Of a stretch of DNA of 64,000 bases, positions 47,580 to 58,248 are shown one piece after another. This stretch comes from Taiwanofungus camphoratus (lineage: Eukaryota; Basidiomycota; Agaricomycetes; Polyporales; Taiwanofungaceae), in NCBI GenBank assembly GCA_003999685.1, contig CP021220.1:1302001-1366000 (forward strand). Direction: 5' to 3'. The notes beneath the pieces were generated by a model. That model was not told the DNA's origin. It worked only from the letters and a program-made list of their open reading frames with translations, and did not search any database. Each line of letters opens with the position of its first letter. The stretch's first letter is position 1. Position numbers and translations under genes: made by a program.

Positions 47580-50250
47580 GATAATAGTGTTTGACTTGGT
47601 GTATGCTGCTTATCAGGTGGCTTTGTTAAGGACCAAGGATGTTTGAGTGGCAACGATGTAAGGCAAAAGTGACAGAATGAAACTGTACATGAATAGTCAT
47701 GCTGACACTGTTTTCAGAGAACAATCATTCACTACATATTCATGCCCAAACATAGATTGGGACTACATCTTACTTGCACTCGAGAAATGAAAATAAGTAC
47801 CACATGCTAGAATGTCCTAAAGCATTTGATGACGCAATCAAGCATGGACCCAAATATCAGTTATGAGAAGAATCTGGCAATATGCTGCTCAAGAAGCAAT
47901 GAACATAAAGCTACTGTGGTCACTGTAGCTTGCAGTGGCTTGATTTCACCTGGCACACCACCCAGAGACTCACAGCTGTCCTTCAGGTGACCATAAATAA
48001 GGAATATTCACTCGAAAAGTGACATGTTTTACCTACAGATGGGTATATTTCAACTGCCACATGAGTAAGCTTGCACAGGTCAAAATTTCTATAACTTTCA
48101 CCCATCATGAGATTCACTCAGTGCACAAGTGAAAGTCACTTTCCACTTGATGCAAGAGGTAAAGTCCATTGTGCACATCTCCACAGTGTGGTCAAGCAAC
48201 ATGTCTAATGGTCCATTAATACCAAATGTTATCTTGATACAGCATTATGATCTCTGTCATAGGCTAGCAGTGATAAGACACTCAAATCCATGTTCAGGAT
48301 AGCTAGAGAACATAAATACATATAGTTCTGAAAAATGGACTGCTTGAAATACCAAACAGATTGCAAAGCAACATAATTGAACATAATGACTGTCAGATGA
48401 TGTCAGTAACTGAGCCTTGACAATATCCACTTTTCAAGACATACTGTTCATGCATCTGAGATTGTTCTATCATGTTTTACTTTTCCAGTGATCCTGCTTT
48501 TAAACCTCTCTGCTATCAATGGATGCAGTTATGACTGATGTTGCTGTTATATCACCCAAGATATCAGCAGACATGATTGGCTGGATTGTATGACCAACTG
48601 GTGCTCTCAGACCAGTTCCAAATTCAAGGGTTGCTGTATATGCTTGAGATACATCCAAAGATTGTGAGAGAACAAAGGAAGGTCTTTGAGTGTCCACTTG
48701 TTCATTGATATAGTTGACCTTGCGAAAGTGTATGAGAAATCTTGAAATAAGAATGGAAGGTATTCTGTTAATATAATAATCAATATTTAGTATGTTGACA
48801 GAAAGACAGAGATAGACATTTGAACTGGAAGAAATATCAAGAATACAAAAGATGTATTATTGCTGGATAGTCTCTGCAAATTAGATCTTGTTAGAGGTGA
48901 TGACATTTAATCATAAATCAGACAAACCTTCTGGACAATGTCTATCACCATTTGTGAAACATCTAGCAGTAAAAGTGTTCTGTTCAGATCGCCAAACAGT
49001 TACACAAAAACTTGAGTCAGATAAAAATTTGATATACCCAAAATATAATGTCCCTTTTATTGTAATCAAAGAACTCAGTAGTTTTATTCTAGCAACAGAC
49101 ATAAGCATACCATCTTTCAACAACAGTGTTGCAATTGAGGCCTTCATATTTGCCTTGCTAGCCTCTTGATGAATCTTGTATGTAATGACCCAAGTAACAA
49201 TAAGGACCATCAACTCAGCCACAACTATACATATTTGAGTTGAAATGGTTACTATTCAACAAATGAATCAGCAAAAAAAATATGTTACTGAAGAAAAATA
49301 GATCACATCTGTACAAAGTATACTCAGTGTTGAATTTGAGCAGTGTCATGAAAGTCATTACCTGTTGTCCATAGCCAGTGAAAAAGATACTGTTTGACTG
49401 CATATTGGCATGCCACCTTCATACACAACTTGAGCATAAGATGATTTTAAATCCTTATACTAATTACTACAGTTTTACCAAAAAGAATGAACCTCATAAC
49501 TATAGAAATGCTCACCATGTTTGTGCCAACTGGAACCAGACCCAGTCCCAATGTGAGCAAGGTGGGACACCAATCATGACCACTGATAGCATATACTGGA
49601 AGTGCAGCAAATGCTATACATTTCTTACAATGAGTGTTTGCATAAACATAGATCATGTCTGAGTTCACCTGCCCACACCACATACAAAGCACATAGAATG
49701 ATATCATTCAGTGTGTCAATGATCTCACAACTAAAGCAATATTAGTTAATCTTGCTGTCTATATAATGCAATGGACAGAAATCCCACACTGACCTCTGAT
49801 AGTTGTACAAAATGATAAGCCTATGATCCTGAGATAAATAAATAAACACAAACCATAGGGCTTTTCCATTCGAAAGTGCTCAAAAGAGCAATAATTCCAT
49901 ATGCAGACAACATGTATCGATTAAACAAAAATATAAGTATAGCACCTGAGATTTTCTGGCCCCAAATAAATTGAATCTCTTCAGATAAAGTAATAATATG
50001 CTCATAAAATATCAGAGCTAAGCAGATGCAGCAAAGATACCTTTTAGTGAGGCCATAAACCAAGTCATGGATCTAGTAAACTTACTAAAGACTACTGATT
50101 GACATGCTGTCTCAAAAAAGCTGCCCAGAGCACAGCACTGATGTCAGTCAAACAATCCATGATATATATAAGACTAGACTAACATTTCTTGAAAGAAAAC
50201 ATATGTGTCTTGTTCTATGGTTGTAAGACTCGATGACATGTCTAGTAAGC
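47580..50250. other. AT-rich, CpG-poor block 2
   Basis: Hand scanning finds about three CpG in 48001-49000, while the flanking MYND and protease regions have several per line. TpG, CpA and TGA/TCA strings are frequent. The left part, 47580-48499, has no recognised gene; the right part carries DUF6533 copy 2. Boundaries are sharp to within about 100-300 nt. Confidence 0.75.
48500..50100 (-). CDS. DUF6533-type membrane protein, copy 2, exon structure incomplete
   Basis: On the minus strand the family blocks appear in order. First is CLALIFYEHIITLSEEIQFI, the DUF6533 signature, with WGQKISG and FLFNRYMLSAYGIIALLSTF. Then SCEIIDTLNDIILCALYVV, FAALPVYAISGHDW and GLGLVPVGTNM. The late helix AELMVLIVTWVITYKI with ANMKASIATLLLKDG follows. 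The C-terminal tail SILISRFLIHFRKVNYINEQ ends in a serine-rich stretch with a stop at about 48500. The function of DUF6533 proteins is unknown; they look like seven-helix receptors. Several intron borders could not be fixed, and the first exon is unclear, so this may be a decaying gene. Its CpG-poor, AT-rich composition contrasts with all flanking genes and matches that of copy 1. Confidence 0.55.
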
Positions 50251-50703
50251 AGAAGAGTTAAATTAGAAGTATACAACGTCTCTCAGGAGCTTTATATCAT
50301 TGCAAGACCTTCATTTTGATATGAAATCAGATAAATGATGGTCACCATGTTGAATATTACACGTTGTCTCGACCATGTTTCATGCCATACTTTGTCAGCA
50401 CAATGATCTCGAGTACCTTGCGACCTGGGACATAAAGATACGCTCACCCAAAACACTTCCCGTCGAGTCATGTGAAAGTGCATACTACAACAGGGGTTGT
50501 CACAGTATACTTCATATGTTGCCAAGCCCTCATGTCAACACAGAGACGACTGTGATAGATTGAGCTCGAATTTTGCTCCTCAAGTTCTTGATACGGTGTG
50601 ATTTTGGCGTGACACCCGCGTGCTTTTGATGACACGCGCAACAAGCTTATGCTTATAGACGCGTCGCATCAGCTTCAGAAACTGTGATCATTCTAATTGA
50701 TAG
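50251..50703. other. Intergenic, no gene seen
   Basis: Transition from CpG-poor to ordinary composition. Confidence 0.6.
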
Positions 50704-51036
50704 TTAGCTAGAGCCAAGCTGGATCAGGGCCACCACGGACAAGTGAGCACTCGGAAGAAGTACACCGTACGGGAGCATAGCACTCGGAGAATGCAAAGAT
50801 AACAGGCCAGACAAGGGCAGCTGTCTGTGGTAATTACGTGGCTTCCCAAAGAGCATGTTCCTGTTCAAAAAGCATACCCATATAGGACCTGAGATACAGG
50901 CCGAAACCCTATTATGCACCATATGTATCGAGACCGCGAGGCAAACATGTCCCGAGGTGCCGAGCAACGTCGAACAACGCCTCGCAGTACCAGTCTGATA
51001 CTGATCTGTCCCTGATATCACGACGGCTCTGATCAT
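50704..51036 (-). pseudogene. Possible DUF6533 fragment
   Basis: One open frame contains ISGPIWVCFLNRNMLFG, which resembles the second-helix motif of DUF6533 proteins (KISG...LFLNRYMLFG). About 40 residues later, VLLPSAHLSVVALIQLG resembles their RVYALxG...GLVPVG helix. The rest of the gene is missing. Composition is ordinary, not CpG-poor. The call rests on pattern resemblance only. Confidence 0.35.
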
Positions 51037-51879
51037 GTGCGGTTACACAGAGCAATGATGATTTTCCGCTTGCGTAAGACTTTGCACAGGGATAGGGTGG
51101 CCTTATCGAGGGCGGCTTGGCAAAAACGGGCGTAGACGGTCGCTGTACATGCGCGGCCCGAGCAACTCATATGGGAGAGAAAGTTGAGCCCGCGCCCGTG
51201 CTGCGGCATCGATAGCGGGGGATTTTACCCTAATACGTTGGCCTTGCGGGCTCGTCACCAAGCGTCTTGTGTAGAGGGCGAGGTCTCGAATAGTGCCGCG
51301 AAGCGCCTGACGGCACCCATCAAGAGGACACCGCACTAAGAGCCTGGCTCGTATATGGATGCGCTCCAATCTACAGGAATAAGCCGACATGCTGACACAG
51401 ATAGCCCTCAGTCGTTCATACACGCAATGAACCAGCTTTCGTTCTCGCTACAGGGGAAAGAGTAGGGAAGAGCACAGTTGCACCACTTTAGACGCGCAAG
51501 GCAGTATGCCTCTGGAACAATCGTAAAGCAGCAGCCGGGGAAAACGTGATCCAACGTAGTAAATCCAGACGGCACGAAGGTTGCGCGCAAACCCCAGCAC
51601 AAACAGTGCTTCCAGGCTATCCACTGAGCCCAAGATCACTTGTCAGCAATGAGACACCTTAGCCACAGTACTAGGGAACATTGGCCGGGATGGGTCCTCA
51701 AGGAGAATGTCCACGTCACGAATTGGGATTTCTTACATTCCGAGCTGGTTATAACAACAATCTCGTTATGCAATATGCGAAAGCAGCTAGAATACATCAT
51801 AAACACTCAGCTAGTCCGTCCATCTATCGACATTTTCCACGTAACCGTCTAACATATGGCAAGAGAACACAATGCACAT
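51037..51879. other. Intergenic, no supported gene
   Basis: A 106-codon minus-strand frame at 51103-51423 has no recognisable motif and is not called. The right end is the 3' side of the protease gene. Confidence 0.55.
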
Positions 51880-53243
51880 TCAAGACCGATTCTTGAGTTT
51901 CAATCCAGGGAGGCTGAACATCTGCACCAACATAAGAATCAGTAACACGCAGCACGGACCAGTCAAGGAGGACTGCACACCTCGAAAATCATCTCGGACG
52001 GGACGCCCCACCCGCGCGTGCCTTCAAGCCTGTTCTGCATCTGCGTGCCGAGCATCACACCAATGACCGCGCCGCTCTCCTCGTCCACGATCGGCCCTCC
52101 GCTCGAACCTGGCGTCGGCGGGGGGTCGAACAGCAGATGCGACAGCGCGTCGTACGTTCCTGGCTACAGTATCGAGGGCAGAAGTGAGCGATGTGCAGAC
52201 GGCGAGAGCACACTCGGGCGTACCTTCGCCTCCCTCCCCGCCAGATCTCGATAGCCTAGCACGGTGCCGCGGACCCACTTGCTGAATGTTCCACCTACCC
52301 ATGGCCGCCATCCCTCCGCGCCGGCTGTTGGCGGCCTGTCTGATACGAAATGCGCGCGGATGGGTGTGCCGGGCTGCGCGGGGTATGGTGATACAGGGAG
52401 CGTGCGCAGGGGAGGATGGGACGCCGAGGGAGGAGAGCGGGTCGAGGAGCGGGTCGAGAGGAGAATGAGGTCAGAGCGGTGGAGGGCGGAGAGCACAGAG
52501 GAGACGGGGCTGAAGGTAGGTGTGACCGGCGTGCCGGAGATGACGAAGGAGCCTGAGATACCCGGGAAGACTGTTTTTGATGTCGGCGTGGACGCACGAA
52601 CGAGGGGGTGATGTCGAATCTGTTCGGTAATCAGAGTATTAGCATCAGACGTGAGGAACCTCGACTGCAGACAACTCGCCTCCTCCAGCGTATGCGCACA
52701 CGTCACAAACACTGTCTGGCCATCGGGCATTCCAGGCGCACTGAGCGCAAAGCCCGAGCACTGTGTGATCCTGTGCTCTACGCCCTGCTGTACGACATGC
52801 ACGATCATCGCAATGGGACTGTTCCCGTTCTCCGCATCAAACGCCGTCCTCCTGTCCTGGGCTGGCCGCGACTCGTAGGGCAGCGAACTCCCGAGGACGT
52901 GCCCCGAGCGGTCGAGGTACTGCTCGATGAGCTCGTGGAGGTTCGTGTGCGCAGTAGTGCTGCCGCTGCTGCTACTGCTACTGCCAGCTGCGGGTCTGGA
53001 CGAGGACGCGACATGCTGGCGGAGCTCGGAGAGGATACGCGCGTCGAAGGTGGAGGAGAGGCTGAGTGCGGACTCGGGTGCGGACGTAAAGGGGGAGAAG
53101 TTGGGCGGTGCTGGAGAGGACGGCGGCTGGCCGACAAAGGTGGTCGAGCCGACAGAGGCGTATCTCCTAGCGCAGACCCGACTGGCCGTAGGGGGCTTGC
53201 TGTCGATCCTGAGGCAGGAGCGGGTACTTTGACGGAGTGCCAT
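51880..53243 (-). CDS. Trypsin-like serine protease with possible mitochondrial presequence
   Basis: The exons are 52224-53243, 51981-52163 and 51880-51921. The start MALRQSTRSCLRIDSKPP and the stretch ending RRYASV are rich in Arg and Ser without acids, as in mitochondrial presequences. A Ser-rich linker follows. The chymotrypsin-fold motifs are VTCAHTLEEA (catalytic His), a likely Asp in RSDLILLS, and TPGSSGGPIVDEESGAVIGV (catalytic Ser in GSSGG). The C-terminus is MFSLPGLKLKNRS. No PDZ domain is seen, so this is not a standard HtrA. The hypothesis is a DegP-like or cysteine/serine-trypsin-fold protease in an organelle; its substrate is unknown. It lies next to a mitochondrial aminotransferase on the same strand, with 254 nt between them. 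Confidence 0.8.
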
Positions 53244-53497
53244 ATGCCCGAATTGACTGTTTTGGCTTGCGATCCTTGCGCCAGCAGAACTGGATGAACC
53301 GCGCTTTGAACACCGCCCTGCCGCATGACTGGATCTCCACTTTCTCTCTAGTCAGGGAATCCCACCCGTATATTTTACCCAGATCGCCGCTCGCCATAGT
53401 ATTCAATCAAGCTGCGACATACACCATCCCTACACAACTACCAGACACCATGTATAATACTCTTGTAGTTTGTCTCGGACTGAGTGACCGAACCAGA

Positions 53498-55311
53498 CTA
53501 CTCTACAACCACCACACTCCATGGATGAGGAGAAATGGTGCCAGTCTGGATACCCACGAGTTGTTTCCAGATCGGCCGCGACACAGGACCCATACCGTCT
53601 GGCCCAGTGGGGATGTGGACGTCTTCACCCAGATAGCCAATCCTGTCTACCGGGCTGATGACGGCCGCAGTACCTAGAAGGGTGGAAATCAACACTTATA
53701 CCCGCCGATTAGTGCTGAGAAGTCAGGCTTACCTGTACCGAAGAACTCAACGAGCGTGCCCGCCTTTGCGGCCTCCTTCACCTCCTGCATTGTGATCGCC
53801 CGCTCAGAGACAACGAGCTTCTCCGGCAGGTCCCTAATCGTCTTGCCCGACGCATGCTCTCTTGCGAGGCCGAGCACGGAATCACGCGTGATACCAGGGA
53901 GGATCATCCCATCCAGTGGAGGCGTCGCAAGCTCTGTCACTGTTTCGCAAACATACCATGTTGAGTCGATCGACCCCGGGTAAGTGTGCGGGAGACGTAC
54001 CTCCGTCGGAATGCTTGAACACCGCAAACGCGTTCATCGTGCCGACCTACCGATATCGCGTGCAATAAGCCCCTGCGTTGCGCACTGAAGAGAGCGCCGG
54101 ACCGGTGGACATACCTCGGTGATGTAGTGCTCGGGACCATGCAGCCAGAGGTTCTGAACATAACCCAATTTCGCTGCGTCCTTCTGCGCAATGAGCGCTG
54201 GCGCGTAGTTCGCGCCGAGCTTGTATGCGCCGACGCCTGCGGGATTCAGGTATAGAGACTCGGTGAGGAGCAAAACAATGAACGTACCGCCTGGAGCAGC
54301 GCGGGTGTACTCAGTTGTGCCATACAGCGCGACGGGCTTGAAGCCTTGCGGGTAGTACGGCCCTACGGGGCTACAGATGACGAAGAGTAGGGCATCGCTG
54401 GGAGGAGAAATTCCGATAGCTGGCTGCGTACCGACTACGCGCATGATTTTGAGAATATCAGACAGGAACGCGATTGGCCAAAGATGGGGCTGCGCTTACC
54501 GAATGTTGGTCGGATATACAAACTGTACCCTGGCCTATTGGGGATCCAGTCCTTGTCTAATCGAATGAGCTGTTTCATGAGCTCGATCACTGCATCGCCA
54601 TTAAACGTCTGTCATCAGATGGTAATTCAGCTTAAGCAATTTTTTCTAGACAGTCAGCACGAAAGAGGAGAGGCTTACGCACTGGCAACGCAATACGCGC
54701 AGCACTGCTGTTCATGCGCTTCATGTTCATATCTGGGCGGAAGAGCGTCACTCGGCCGCTGTCGTCCCGGTAGGCTTTCAGTCCCTCGAATAGACACTGC
54801 GCGTAGTGAAATACGGTTGCACTGGGCTCAAGGGATATTGGGCGGTCTATGCGGAATAGTCAATTCTATCCCTCGACGTGACAGCGTAAAAACAGATGCA
54901 GCCCACATGGGTGGATTTTTGGAGCAGCCCAGCCAGTGTTCACGTTCCATGGGATGGACAGCATGTGGTCAGTCTGTGAACAGCATTCTTACGTTCGTTA
55001 CAAGTTCGACACAATGAGCAAACGAGTACGTCTCACGAAAGTGTGTCCAAATTTGAGAGTTGAGGGATCTGGACGAGCTTTACGCTCGCCGATGGGCTCG
55101 ACTTTGACGTGCGAGGACTTTTGGCACGGGCACATGTTCAATACGACAGAGCTCGTGTGGGGAATGACAAGGACAATACCTCGATGTCGGGAAGTGTCGA
55201 GCTGCACCGCGCGTGATTTGACCGCAGAGCGCTGGGAGCAGGGCGAAGTGGACGGGCACATCTAAAAACGTCGCGAGTTCCGCGTGAAGAACAATATAAT
55301 GACCGGAGCAT
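53498..55311 (-). CDS. Branched-chain amino acid aminotransferase, mitochondrial
   Basis: PLP enzyme that interconverts Leu, Ile and Val with their 2-oxo acids. Ten exons: 55180-55311, 55037-55117, 54907-54973, 54683-54846, 54500-54608, 54288-54434, 54115-54236, 54001-54046, 53733-53939 and 53498-53673. The ATG at 55311 gives MLRSLYCSSRGTRDVFRCAR, an Arg/Ser-rich presequence. The body follows with LKFGHTFTDHMLSIPW, SATVFHYAQCLFEGLKAYR, RMNSSAARIALP and YIRPTFVGTQPAIGI. GAYKLGANYAP carries the PLP-binding Lys, and the rest includes MNAFAVFKHSDG, DGMILPGITRDSVL and EFFGTGTAAVISPVDRIGYL. The exon-3 donor at CCA-T/GTGGGC was chosen because it restores the family's PYxPISLEPS text. A complete, functional-looking gene. 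Confidence 0.93.
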
Positions 55312-56026
55312 CGTCGACAGCTAGACTCAAGAATGAGAGGGCGCGACGCAGAGCACCTAAAGCACCGAGTCACTTTCAAGATCGACAACGCCGACACTGG
55401 CGCCTACGTCCGCCTTCGGCAATGCCCGAGTATAGGCACCATGCAGGATAGCAGACCTGTCCTCTTGCATCAATTTGCAAGGAGTGCTTTTCTGTCTCTC
55501 ACTTCCATCTGCACAGAGAACATAATGCATGCACGAACAGTGCGCAGCTTCGTCCACGAATTCGACGCGATGGTCGCGACTCGTTGCCAGATCGTAACAG
55601 ATCACGTGCGCGGGCGCTGGCTGACAAGCTTGGCGGTGTCACAGACGCGCAAAGTCACAGTCAGCGGTCACAGCGTTACGTAGTCTTAGGCAGCGGACAC
55701 AGTCAGCGCAGAGTGCGGTCACTCAGCTCTGAGCGATTGCTGGGCAAATGTGGCAGTGCTCGGGTGTCAGCAAGATGGCTATAACGGTGTGTACGTGGGA
55801 GTCTATTGGCCACTTTGTCCGTGTCGGTGTGAGTGGATGTTCCGTTTTGGAGATGGCCTGGGTGAATTATCGCTGATTGTCCCACGGTCACAGGTGTGCT
55901 CCCGGTCCGGCGTGACAAAGACGTCAGGCTCCCCCGTTCTATATCTCATCGACATCACCTCACTCACCGCCAACTCTGTCCCCTTCCACGACACCCCTCC
56001 TCCGTCTCAAATCCATCCTTTCGACA
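55312..56026. other. Intergenic, divergent promoters
   Basis: 715 nt between the aminotransferase and 6-phosphogluconate dehydrogenase starts. Short open frames only. Pyrimidine-rich just before 56027. Confidence 0.65.
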
Positions 56027-57919
56027 ATGTCCGGCCCCACGTATGGTTTTCTCATTTCTTGTCGTGCGAGCGTGTACTCACGTCGACCTCAGCGGTGATA
56101 TCGGCCTTATTGGCTTGGCCGTCATGGTACGCAGTGCGGTCGTTATCGTTTTTGAAAGTGGGGTTAAGAGACGAGTCCTGTAGGGTCAAAACCTGATCCT
56201 GAACATGAACGACAAAGGCTTCACCGTTGTCGCATTCAACCGAACAACGAGCAAAGTCGACCACTTTCTTGCGAATGAGGCCAAGGGTTGGTCGCGATTC
56301 CTCCCGCGTAGTTACGGGCGTCTGTAACGCTCACGTTCGTCGTGTAAACAGGGACAAAAGTCCAGGGGGCTCACTCGATCGAGGAGCTCTGCGCCAAGCT
56401 CAAGAAGCCCCGAAAGATCATCCTTCTCGTGAAGGCTGGTCCCGCCGTGGACTCTTTCATCCAGCAGCTCGAGCCTTACCTCGAGAAAGGTGACATCGTC
56501 ATTGATGGCGGTAACTCCCACTACCCAGACTCCATCCGTCGCACCAAGGAGCTCGAGGCCAAGGGCCTCTTGTTCGTTGGCTCAGGTGTCTCTGGTGGTG
56601 AGGAGGGTGCCCGATATGGTCCCTCACTCATGCCTGGTGGTTCACCTGCTGCCTGGCCACACATCAAGCCCATCTTCCAGGCTGCAGCGGCTCAGGTCAG
56701 CGGCGAGCCCTGCTGTGACTGGGTTGGCGAGGGTGGCGCGGGACACTATGTGAAGATGGTACACAACGGTGGGACCCGTTCTCATGCTGATAGCGCAAAC
56801 AAGGACTCACATGCCATCCCCTCCCAGGTATCGAGTACGGTGACATGCAGCTGATTGCTGAGGCATATGACATCCTCAAGCGAGGACTCGGCCTGTCCGA
56901 AAGTGAGATCGCGGATATCTTTTTCAAGTGGAACAAGGGTGTACTGGACTCGTTCCTCATCGATATCACTGCGAACATTCTCAAGTTCAATGACGATGAC
57001 GGTCAACCTCTTGTTTCCAAGATTCTCGACCAGGCAGGGCAGAAGGGTACAGGCAAATGGACGGCCATTGCTGCCCTCGACGCTGGCATGCCTGTAACCC
57101 TCATTGGCGAGGCTGTCTTCGCGCGTTGCTTGTCTGCGATCAAAGAAGAGCGTGTCCGTGCGAGCAAGGTCATCGCTGGCCCACAGAAGGAGACGTTCAA
57201 GGGTGACAAGAAGCAGTTTATTGACGACCTTGAGCAGGCGCTCTACGCCTCCAAGATCATTTCATACGCCCAGGGCTTCATGCTCATGCGTGAGACCGCC
57301 AAGGAGGTCAGCTTTCGCACCGCCCTGTTTTCACATAGCCTAGCTAAATGAGTTTGTCCTAAACACAGCAAGGTTGGAACCTGAACTACGGCGGTATCGC
57401 ACGGATGTGGCGCGGCGGGTGCATCATCAAGAGTGTCTTCCTCGGCGATATCACTTCTGCCTACACGAACAACTCCAAACTCGAGTCGCTACTCTTCGAC
57501 GACTTCTTCAACAAGGCCGTGCACAAGGCGCAGCCCGGCTGGCGGCGCATTATCGCACAGGCCGTCCTCTGGGGTATCCCTACCCCCGCATTCAGCACCG
57601 CCCTCGCGTTCTTCGATGGCTACAGGAGCGAGATCGTCCCAGCTAACCTCCTCCAGGCTCAGGTATGTACAGACGCACATGTCTATTTTTGGCGGAGGCT
57701 AACGTGAGGACCTCCGCGATAGCGTGACTACTTCGGTGCGCATACCTTCCGAGTACTCCCCGGCAAGGAGAATTCTAAGCTCAAGGCCGGCGAGGACATC
57801 CGTGAGTAATTTTCGTTTGGTGGTTTCCCGTATTTTTTAGGATGTCTCACGATCTATTTGCAGACATCAACTGGACCGGTCGTGGTGGCAATGTATCTGC
57901 GAGCTCGTACATCGCCTAA
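56027..57919 (+). CDS. gnd1: 6-phosphogluconate dehydrogenase, decarboxylating
   Basis: Third enzyme of the oxidative pentose phosphate pathway: 6-phosphogluconate + NADP to ribulose-5-phosphate, CO2 and NADPH, in the cytosol. The exons are 56027-56040, 56093-56126, 56184-56286, 56361-56768, 56828-57306, 57368-57662, 57723-57801 and 57864-57919. The first two exons are only 14 and 34 nt long and encode [16 protein letters not shown], with the NADP-binding GLAVMG. Other signatures: [41 protein letters not shown] (catalytic Lys and substrate Asn), [27 protein letters not shown], and [14 protein letters not shown] through [16 protein letters not shown] at the end. The length and all motifs are normal. 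The splice joining AK to [10 protein letters not shown] uses the acceptor at 56360. Confidence 0.96.
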
Positions 57920-58248
57920 GCGCCGGAGAACGTCTCACGCGAGTGCAGAGAAGATGTTCGTATAGTGTGTAGAATCGTGTGTATTTTTTCTCTAACGGTC
58001 GAGACGGCGGCTTCTCATGACGCGCGATCGGCATTCGAAATGGGGAAAGAGAGAAGTACGATACGCCATGTTGTATCGCTAGAACGCAATCGAACCAATT
58101 TAAACACTTGCATCATAATCTCTACTGCAGCGAGTGATAGTTTATTGGAAGTTCAAAGCATGAGGGCAAATGGTAATGAAAGCCTAAGTGTAAAATTCAA
58201 GCTCCAGATGCAACATTCCCGATTTGGTAAACTCTGTAGAAGACTTTC
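57920..58248. other. Intergenic, no gene seen
   Basis: 3' side of gnd1 and promoter of the next gene. Confidence 0.65.

Noticed and set aside
47048-47581. 177-codon Arg/Ser-rich frame over the MYND gene
   Set aside because: Composition typical of an out-of-frame GC-rich translation; the MYND text is in other frames.
51103-51423. 106-codon minus-strand frame
   Set aside because: Arg-rich, no recognisable motif, no splice continuation found.
52608-53297. 229-codon plus-strand open frame opposite the protease
   Set aside because: High GC gives long antisense frames; only the minus strand shows catalytic motifs and spliced continuation.
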